From positions 1 through 6,759 of the forward strand of contig DLVS01000627.1 in the NCBI GenBank assembly GCA_003445095.1: DNA of 6,759 nucleotides, written 5' to 3'. Under the pieces are notes generated by a model. It worked only from the letters and a program-made list of their open reading frames with translations. It did not search any database and was not told the DNA's origin. The translations under genes and the position numbers were made by a program. Of this stretch, positions 1 to 6,759 are shown in pieces. How positions within the stretch are numbered: the stretch's first letter is position 1; the number at the start of each line of letters is the position of its first letter. This DNA is from Verrucomicrobiales bacterium. Lineage in GTDB: Bacteria > Verrucomicrobiota > Verrucomicrobiia > Limisphaerales > UBA9464.

Positions 1-30
1 TTGTTCTCTTTTTTTTTTTTTAATGATACG
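1..30. other. T13 tract plus AATGATACG at window edge
   Basis: Thirteen consecutive T residues (9-21) are followed by AATGATACG (22-30). From memory, ten T plus AATGATACG is how the Illumina P5 flow-cell oligonucleotide begins, and the match stops at base 31. This may be unremoved adapter at a contig end. A natural T tract cannot be excluded. No gene or convincing promoter is seen in these bases. Confidence 0.4.
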
Positions 31-50
31 CTTGCCTGCCTAAAGGCGCA

Positions 51-387
51 TTGCACCGGCCGACGAGTGATGGCTACGAGCCGACCAGGCAATTGTGGGA
101 GTCGCACCACCACACAGAAATGACCTTGGCGGAAGCCACCGACCTATGCCGCCGCTGCCATCGACTGGCGCCCTTCTGCAATTTCAACGGCAACACCTTC
201 GTGGCGGTGATTCGACGAGTGATCGCCGGGTTGACGCTGCCGCCTGATCGTGCCGCGGCCCTGCGAAGCCTCGCTGGTCACATCGTCGCTGGAACTGCAA
301 CCGCGGAGGAACAGGCCGCCTTTGACTCAGTGATCGACGAGCTGTCAGATCTTGCTGGTCGTCCGCAAACGAGGGAGGCTTCTTCCG
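51..387 (+). CDS. Unidentified protein with Cys/His-rich N-terminus, no stop codon of its own
   Basis: I do not recognise this gene with confidence. The frame opens after a TGA at 24-26. Possible starts are TTG at 51 and ATG at 120, neither with a strong Shine-Dalgarno. The translation looks like real protein: a helical stretch (MTLAEATDLCRRCHRLAPF), then NFNGNTF, then hydrophobic and Ala-rich helices (VAVIRRVIAG, LRSLAGHIVAGTATAEEQ). Three Cys and several His lie close together near the start and could bind metal, but this is only a guess. After about base 350 the sequence becomes Arg/Glu-rich and loses protein-like character, as expected once the antitoxin takes over in another frame. No stop occurs before 1136, so the frame runs unbroken into fic. 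The given end, just before the antitoxin ATG, is therefore arbitrary. It could be a small intact gene that lost its stop, a 5'-truncated gene at a contig edge, or the N-terminus of a longer Fic fusion. Confidence 0.4.
371..378 (+). promoter_or_regulatory. Shine-Dalgarno for the Fic antitoxin
   Basis: The purine-rich GAGGGAGG ends nine bases before the ATG at 388. It favours that ATG over the TTG at 352 in the same frame and marks the antitoxin as an independently initiated gene inside the open frame that leads to fic. Confidence 0.6.
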
Positions 388-585
388 ATGAACTGGCAGG
401 ACATCATCGCCGGGTGGAGAACGCTCTCGCTCCGGGAAAAGACGCGCCGCCGGTGGAAGAGCATTCCCGGGCGGGTGGCGCGGAGCATGGCCTTCGAAGG
501 AGAACCGGTGAGCTTGCAAGTCCTCCGCGAGACACACGCGCAGAGCGAACCACCCGATTTGTTGAAACAGCCCGAGGCGTCTTGA
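388..585 (+). CDS. Class I Fic antitoxin (VbhA-like inhibitory-helix protein)
   Basis: The 65-aa protein is a small partner expected to inhibit the adjacent Fic enzyme. In class I Fic modules the inhibitory helix (S/T)xxxE(G/N) sits on a separate antitoxin, whose Glu blocks the ATP gamma-phosphate site of the toxin. Here S33-M-A-F-E37-G38 fits exactly, flanked by RVAR and EPVSLQ. The N-terminus (MNWQDIIAGW, then an Arg/Lys-rich LREKTRRRWK segment) is helical and basic. The start is chosen by the GAGGGAGG upstream. The stop TGA (583-585) overlaps the TTG start of fic (582-584), so toxin translation is probably coupled to antitoxin translation. Family assignment rests on the motif plus position; overall sequence similarity to VbhA itself is not claimed. 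DNA-binding autoregulation is possible given the basic N-terminus but is inferred only. Confidence 0.75.
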   Translation: MNWQDIIAGWRTLSLREKTRRRWKSIPGRVARSMAFEGEPVSLQVLRETHAQSEPPDLLKQPEAS

Positions 586-1136
586 GCTACGCTCAGCTCG
601 CGCCCTTATTGGCCGAGCGGGTTTTGTTGATAGAAGACGACATCGAGCGTGGTTTTTACGACGATCGCCTACTCGACGAGTCCCTACTACTGGAGTTCCA
701 CGGAAGAATCGGCGGAGATTTAGTTCCGGAGTGGGCTGGCCGTTGGCGAAAGATCGAAGTCCAGGTGGGTAATCTCCGGCCTCCGGCATCGCATCAAGTG
801 GCGCAGCATATGCGCGCCTATGGTCTCGATCTTCAAGCCCGCTGGCCCGCCGCCGCTGCGAAGACCGGCGACATGACCCTCGAGTTGCTTGCCTTCGCGG
901 AGGGCCGCTTCCTGACGATTCACCCCTTTCAGGATTTCAACGGCCGCGTGATTCGCCTTTTTCTGAGCGAACTTCTCCGCCGTCTGGACCTTCCCCCTGT
1001 TCCTCTGGCGCCTGAGCGTGAGGAAAGTCGTACCGCATACTTTCTCGCCCTCGAAGCCGCCGACCAAAATGATTTCCGTCCCCTTACGGAAATCTGGAAG
1101 CAGCGCTTCGCTGAGCCCGAGCCATCATCCGATTGA
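582..1136 (+). CDS. fic: Fic-domain protein (probable AMP-transferase toxin)
   Basis: Fic enzymes usually transfer AMP from ATP to a target hydroxyl side chain. The 184-aa product (TTG start) carries the catalytic loop H114-P-F-Q-D-F-N-G-R122-V-I-R125. The catalytic His, acidic Asp118, Asn120, Gly121, Arg122 and Arg125 of HxFx(D/E)GNGRxxR are all kept; only the first Gly is replaced by Phe119. Upstream, WRKIEVQVGN (residues 55-64) fits the flap hairpin that docks target peptides. A C-terminal segment with YFLALEAADQNDF (153-165) follows the core. The length suits a compact Fic domain with no internal inhibitory helix, matching a class I toxin whose inhibitor is the neighbouring small protein. 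TTG at 582 is preferred because it overlaps the antitoxin stop and the protein-like sequence begins there. The same frame is open back to 51, so a longer product cannot be strictly excluded. The stop lies 4 nt before csx17. The cellular target is unknown. Confidence 0.85.
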   Translation: MSYAQLAPLLAERVLLIEDDIERGFYDDRLLDESLLLEFHGRIGGDLVPEWAGRWRKIEVQVGNLRPPASHQVAQHMRAYGLDLQARWPAAAAKTGDMTLELLAFAEGRFLTIHPFQDFNGRVIRLFLSELLRRLDLPPVPLAPEREESRTAYFLALEAADQNDFRPLTEIWKQRFAEPEPSSD

Positions 1137-1140
1137 ACCC

Positions 1141-4235
<3,095 letters not shown>

Positions 4236-4239
4236 CTCC

Positions 4240-5796
4240 ATGACTGTCCTCGAACTCAGCTTCCCGGCTGGGCGCTTCCATGCCACGCCTTGGGGACGGC
4301 ATGTCAACGAAGGCGCAGTCGAATGGCCGCCCTCGCCGTGGCGCATCGTCCGGGCGCTCATCGCGACGTGGCACTGGAAAGCGAAGTCGGACGTGCCAGA
4401 GCCGGTGATGCGTTCTCTGATCGCGAAGCTCGCGACGCTGCCTCGGTTCCGGCTGCCGCCGGCAACCACGGCGCACACGCGGCACTACATGCCCTACAAC
4501 GAGGGGAAGAATGAGAAGAAGACCAAGGTCTTCGATACTTTCATTCAGATCGCCGAACAGGCGACGTTGCTTGTGGCCTGGGACGCGGATTTGGCTGAAC
4601 CCGAACGAGACGCATTACAAACGATCACGAACCGGCTCGCCTACTTTGGCCGCGCTGAAAGCCTGGTTGAAGCCCATTTGCTGGAAGGCATCACCGGAAT
4701 TGAGGCCGACTCCGCGCCGCTGGAAGAACGGGAAGCGTCGCCGTCGGGCAACGAACTCGTTCGTCTCCTCGCCCCAATGACCGCGCGTGAGTACGACGTT
4801 TGGCAAGCGGAGTTCACCAAGAAAGCGCTGAGCGACCTCGGCCCCAGGCCGACCGCCGCACAGAAGAAGAAACTCCCGAAAGTGCCGACAGATCTTTTCA
4901 CCGCCCTCCACGCCGATACGGGTGACCTTCAAGCCGTCGGTTGGAACCTTCCGCCCGGCGCGCAGTTCGTGAACTATGCGCGTCCGGAAAACGCTTTCAC
5001 GCTGGCGGCGAAGCCGCGTACTCGTCGTCCTGGAGTGAGGCCAACCGTAGCGCGCTTCGCGCTTAGCAGCGTCGTCCCGCCCGTCATCACCAAGGCGCTC
5101 GCGGTGGCTGAGCAGATTCACAAAGTTCTTTGCAGTGAGAAAATCTCGAATGGCCATCCCATCTTCACCGGGGTCGGCGGCAAAAATCACCAGCACGCGC
5201 ATATTTTTTGCGAGTCCCTTGGCGACTCCAACGCGCACATCACGCACGTCACCATCTATTCAGCCGAGGGTTTCGATCACGCCGCGGTGGAGGCGCTGCG
5301 GAAGATTCAATGGACCTGGGGCTTCAAGGGGCACGACCTGCGAACCGTGCTCCACGGCGTCGGGCAGCCGGACGAGTTTGACACTCCACTCTTCGCCACC
5401 GCCAAGACGTGGCGATCACTGACACCGTTCGTCTCCACTCGCCACGCGAAAACCTATCGCGATGGACGCCCCAAGATGGACGACAACGGATGGCAGGAGG
5501 GCTCCGCCCCGCACGACTTGCTGCGTCTGCTTTCGCTGAATCCGAGATGGCAAGGGGCCAAAATCCGCCGGCACGTTCCCGAACGGACCCAGCCGTTCGA
5601 ATTTGGTTCCCGCAAATTCCGCTCGCTCCAGTTCCAAACCGTCCGTCATGGCGGAAACGGCCGACGGGGACATGGCAGCGGCGCGGCGTTTGAGATCGAG
5701 TTTTCAGAGCCGGTGAGCGGCCCCATCGCGGCCGGTTACGGCGCCCACTTCGGCCTCGGTCTGTTCGTCCCCATCGATGCCCAGTCCCATGAGTGA
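4240..5796 (+). CDS. csb2: Type I-G Csb2 (Cas5-Cas6 fusion, GSU0054-type)
   Basis: The 518-aa protein combines a Cas5-like N-terminal half, expected to cap the 5' handle of the crRNA, with a Cas6-like C-terminal half that should cut the CRISPR repeat transcript. Visible marks are the N-terminal strand and loop LELSFPAGRFHATPWG (4-19), EWPPSPWRIVRAL (28-40), GKNHQHAHIF with His317, His319 and His321, TPFVSTRHAK (395-404), and a C-terminal GYGAHFGLGLF (499-509) that matches the Gly-rich loop typical of RAMP/Cas6 folds. A basic stretch near 455-485 (for example RKFRSLQFQTVRHGG) may contact RNA. The catalytic residue is not identified here; a His in the 317-321 cluster is one candidate. The length and the fused architecture fit the family. 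It follows csb1 by 4 nt with a good Shine-Dalgarno. The last 8 nt overlap a small ORF, and no further cas gene follows, which is unusual. Confidence 0.93.
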   Translation: MTVLELSFPAGRFHATPWGRHVNEGAVEWPPSPWRIVRALIATWHWKAKSDVPEPVMRSLIAKLATLPRFRLPPATTAHTRHYMPYNEGKNEKKTKVFDTFIQIAEQATLLVAWDADLAEPERDALQTITNRLAYFGRAESLVEAHLLEGITGIEADSAPLEEREASPSGNELVRLLAPMTAREYDVWQAEFTKKALSDLGPRPTAAQKKKLPKVPTDLFTALHADTGDLQAVGWNLPPGAQFVNYARPENAFTLAAKPRTRRPGVRPTVARFALSSVVPPVITKALAVAEQIHKVLCSEKISNGHPIFTGVGGKNHQHAHIFCESLGDSNAHITHVTIYSAEGFDHAAVEALRKIQWTWGFKGHDLRTVLHGVGQPDEFDTPLFATAKTWRSLTPFVSTRHAKTYRDGRPKMDDNGWQEGSAPHDLLRLLSLNPRWQGAKIRRHVPERTQPFEFGSRKFRSLQFQTVRHGGNGRRGHGSGAAFEIEFSEPVSGPIAAGYGAHFGLGLFVPIDAQSHE

Positions 5797-5899
5797 CTAC
5801 AACGATCTTCTCCGTCGCATCGCGCCGTTGGCGAAACAAATCGCCGCCTTACAGAAACAGGCGGAAGCGCTCGGCGGGTTCACTCATGAATCGAAGTAG
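5789..5899 (+). pseudogene. 36-aa ORF overlapping the csb2 end; probable N-terminal remnant
   Basis: The ORF starts at ATGAGTGA, overlapping the csb2 stop by 8 nt. It encodes a hydrophilic coiled-coil-like segment (LLRRIAPLAKQIAALQKQAE) ending in ALGGFTHESK. Heptad-like Leu/Ile spacing and the tight overlap with csb2 suggest a real, coupled gene. The TAG stop (5897-5899) is formed by the first bases of a 114-bp repeat element, so the gene was probably longer before the insertion. My impression is that small zinc-ribbon proteins with a similar N-terminal coil continue from an (A)LG-FTH-type segment into a CxxC region, but I cannot verify this. A degenerate FRCPAGDQ sequence beyond the element could be part of the lost C-terminus. 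It may still be translated as a short peptide; function is unknown. Confidence 0.5.
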
Positions 5900-6009
5900 C
5901 CACGGAGGGGACGACGCGCGCGCTCCTTTCGCAGTGAGCCCCGGAATTGCCCCCCCAATGTCTCCACGCGCGACCACATGAGTCAGCGCTTCCTTCCGTC
6001 AGCGGCTAC
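5896..6009. repeat. 114-bp foldback element, copy A (MITE/REP-like)
   Basis: The element begins GTAGCC and ends GGCTAC. Its left end (CGGAGGGGACGACGCG) and right end (AGTCAGCGCTTCCTTCCG) match copy B at 6485-6598 with few mismatches. The reverse complement of the right end (GTAGCCGCTGACGGAAGG) resembles the left end imperfectly, so the element can fold back. The centre is unrelated to that of copy B. It encodes no protein I can support. No target-site duplication is evident. It supplies the stop codon of the 36-aa ORF. No T tract follows, so I do not call it a Rho-independent terminator, though the fold could protect or end the cas transcript. Confidence 0.75.
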
Positions 6010-6017
6010 GACCGTGA

Positions 6018-6095
6018 CTCTCGAAAGTAACGGGCGGAGAGTTTCGTTGCCCGGCCGGTGATCAAGCAGTGAGGGTGCCTGATCACGATAAATGA
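6018..6095 (+). pseudogene. Possible C-terminal remnant of the gene interrupted by element A
   Basis: After a TGA at 6015-6017 a short frame reads KVTGGEFRCPAGDQAVRVPD and stops at 6093-6095 with two consecutive TGA codons. EFRCP followed by a hydrophobic/charged tail resembles the second half of a zinc ribbon in which the next Cys has been lost. Together with the coil-encoding ORF before element A it could be the far end of one broken gene, but the frames differ and the middle is missing. This is a speculative reading of about 26 codons. Confidence 0.2.
6058..6086. repeat. Hairpin-forming inverted repeat GTGATCA/TGATCAC
   Basis: Perfect 7-bp arms (6058-6064 and 6080-6086) enclose an A/C mismatch, a further 3-bp GCA/TGC stem and a 7-nt loop GTGAGGG. 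No T run follows, so a Rho-independent terminator is unlikely. It could be an operator or a chance structure; it overlaps the putative gene remnant. Confidence 0.45.
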
Positions 6096-6202
6096 TGATG
6101 GCGAGCGGCGAGGGGATTGCGCACAAATAAGAGCGCGGGATTGTCCGACCGCGTGCGGTTGACTCGCTTCGCTCGATAACGCGGCGCACCTCAGTATCAC
6201 GC

Positions 6203-6571
6203 ATGAAGACATCCATGGACCGCGGCAGTCATCATCAAGCTCTCCAGCGGGCGCTGGAACTGGGCCGGGCTGAAGATCCCGGCGCCTTGCCCGAACTGAC
6301 GCAACTCCTGACGATGCCCTCGTCGGAGATCCGTCGCCTCGCGGCCTCCGCCATCGGCAAGCTAGCGGGTTTCGGCGCCGATCCGAACTCCGCGGTGCGG
6401 GCCCTGGCACCGGTGGCCCTGCGCGATCCGCATCCCCAAACCCAGCAATATGCCCTCAAGGCGCTCAAAGCTTATGGGGCGGCCGTAGCCGCGGAGGGAA
6501 CGACGCGCACTCTTCCTTTCGCAACGTCGCGTCGAATTATCGCCTGGGCGACTCCAACCGCGGCGCGTTAG
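6203..6571 (+). pseudogene. HEAT-repeat-like protein, C-terminus replaced by repeat element B
   Basis: The 122-aa frame contains two helical repeats of HEAT/PBS-lyase type: GALPELTQLL...SSEIRRLAASAIGKLAGF (about 28-58) and AVRALAPVALRDPHPQTQQYALKALKAYGA (about 64-93, of which DPHPQTQQYALKALKAYG is the clearest part). Such repeats usually form protein-interaction surfaces. Residues 95-122 (V95 onward) are read from the 114-bp element B, and the TAG stop lies within it. The native gene therefore probably continued past Ala94. ATG 6203 or ATG 6215 are possible starts; neither has a clear Shine-Dalgarno, and the frame is open back to 6131, so the 5' end is uncertain too. It follows element A by about 190 bases and is not tightly linked to the cas operon. 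Whether it belonged to a defence gene set is unknown. Confidence 0.55.
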
Positions 6572-6598
6572 TCAGCGCCTCCTTCCGTCAGCGACTAC
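6485..6598. repeat. 114-bp foldback element, copy B (MITE/REP-like)
   Basis: It has the same length and orientation as copy A, beginning GTAGCCGCGGAGGGAACGAC and ending with AGTCAGCGCCTCC then GCGACTAC. The left 25 bases differ from copy A at about three positions and the right 29 at two, while the centres have diverged. The ends form an imperfect inverted repeat. It truncates the HEAT-repeat-like ORF and provides its stop codon. No transposase is encoded, so mobilisation would need a factor elsewhere, such as a RAYT-type transposase. Confidence 0.75.
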
Positions 6599-6656
6599 AA
6601 GGTTCATGCTCCCGATTCACGTCCGATTTTGGAATTGGAGGCTAGCCATGAACCTT
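6599..6656. repeat. 10-bp inverted repeat AAGGTTCATG / CATGAACCTT
   Basis: Perfect 10-bp arms at 6599-6608 and 6647-6656 are separated by 38 bases and begin directly after element B. The right arm sits inside the first copy of the ATGAACC direct repeat. No gene is seen here. It may be part of a dispersed intergenic repeat family. Confidence 0.5.
6623..6654 (+). repeat. Imperfect direct repeat, copy 1 (CCGATTT...CCATGAACC)
   Basis: CCGATTTTGGAATTGGAGG followed by CTAGCCATGAACC is repeated imperfectly at 6718-6750. The pair lies in otherwise gene-free sequence at the window end. Confidence 0.5.
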
Positions 6657-6717
6657 AGGAGGCGAGGTAACGAGGCTCTGACTTCCCTGGCCCTTGGCAT
6701 GTGGTCTCGCGACTGGC

Positions 6718-6750
6718 CCGATTTCTGGAATTGGGACCTCTCCATGAACC
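6718..6750 (+). repeat. Imperfect direct repeat, copy 2 (CCGATTT...CCATGAACC)
   Basis: CCGATTTCTGGAATTGGGAC followed by CTCTCCATGAACC matches copy 1 with a one-base length difference. The ATGAACC could open a coding region running off the window, but only a few codons are visible, so no gene is called. Confidence 0.45.
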
Positions 6751-6759
6751 GGAACTATG

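Noticed and set aside
1..50. A promoter for the operon in the T-rich start
   Set aside because: TAATGA alone is not a convincing -10, no -35 is seen, and the stretch may be adapter sequence.
184..789. Minus-strand ORF of 201 aa over the antitoxin and fic region
   Set aside because: It is antisense to the antitoxin and fic genes, with shadow-like Arg/Pro-rich composition.
1018..1140. Upstream GTG extension of csx17 (41 extra codons)
   Set aside because: These codons overlap fic and read as Ser/Pro/Lys-rich shadow. The conserved Csx17 N-terminus starts at ATG 1141.
4615..5247. Minus-strand ORF of 210 aa opposite csb2
   Set aside because: It is fully antisense to csb2 and Arg-rich without motifs.
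6014..6031. Imperfect 18-bp palindrome GTGACTCTCGAAAGTAAC as an operator
   Set aside because: Only 7 of 9 positions pair, and no regulator or promoter is nearby to support a function.
6159..6187. TTGACT as a promoter -35 box for the HEAT ORF
   Set aside because: No acceptable -10 box lies 16-18 bases downstream; the nearest AT-rich bases are too close.
5983..6410. Minus-strand ORFs across the region between the repeats
   Set aside because: The translations are unlike any protein I recognise and run into element A. The + strand HEAT pattern explains the 3' part better.
5896..6598. The two 114-bp repeats as a CRISPR array or a composite transposon
   Set aside because: Two 114-bp units with inverted ends and variable cores are not short identical repeats with spacers. 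No transposase and no target-site duplication is visible.

Overview
The window holds the effector half of a type I-G (formerly I-U) CRISPR-Cas operon, preceded by a Fic toxin-antitoxin pair and followed by repeats and gene remnants. All recognisable genes are on the + strand. The DNA is GC-rich by eye. The repeat-laden 3' end, with GTAG-bounded foldback elements and scattered ATGAACC motifs, fits my impression of Verrucomicrobia-type genomes. That assignment is weak because no phylogenetic marker is present.

Layout. Bases 1-30 are a T13 tract followed by AATGATACG, which may be a contig-end artefact. Bases 51-387 carry an open frame with a Cys/His-containing N-terminus (CRRCHRLAPFCNFNGNTF) that I cannot name. 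It has no stop of its own and stays open into the fic frame. Bases 388-585 encode a 65-aa class I Fic antitoxin with an S-x-x-x-E-G motif. Bases 582-1136 encode a 184-aa Fic protein starting at a TTG that overlaps the antitoxin stop. Then follow csx17 (cas8-type large subunit, 1141-3288), csb1 (cas7, 3285-4235) and csb2 (cas5-cas6 fusion, 4240-5796). A 36-aa ORF (5789-5899) overlaps the csb2 stop.

From the antitoxin to the 36-aa ORF every junction is a short overlap or a 4-nt gap: 4-nt TTGA overlap, 4-nt gap, 4-nt ATGA overlap, 4-nt gap, 8-nt overlap. The toxin-antitoxin pair and the CRISPR effector are therefore probably co-transcribed and partly translationally coupled. Csx17, Csb1 and Csb2 should together form the crRNA-guided surveillance complex, with Csb2 supplying crRNA processing. 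No cas3, cas1, cas2, cas4 or CRISPR array lies in the window.

Downstream of csb2 are two 114-bp elements (5896-6009 and 6485-6598) in the same orientation. They have conserved ends that are imperfect inverted repeats of each other, and divergent centres. Each supplies the stop codon of the ORF it interrupts: the 36-aa ORF, and a HEAT-repeat-like ORF at 6203-6571. They look like non-autonomous REP/MITE-type insertions that eroded the 3' side of the operon. The last 160 bases hold a 10-bp inverted repeat and a ~33-bp imperfect direct repeat, with no convincing gene.
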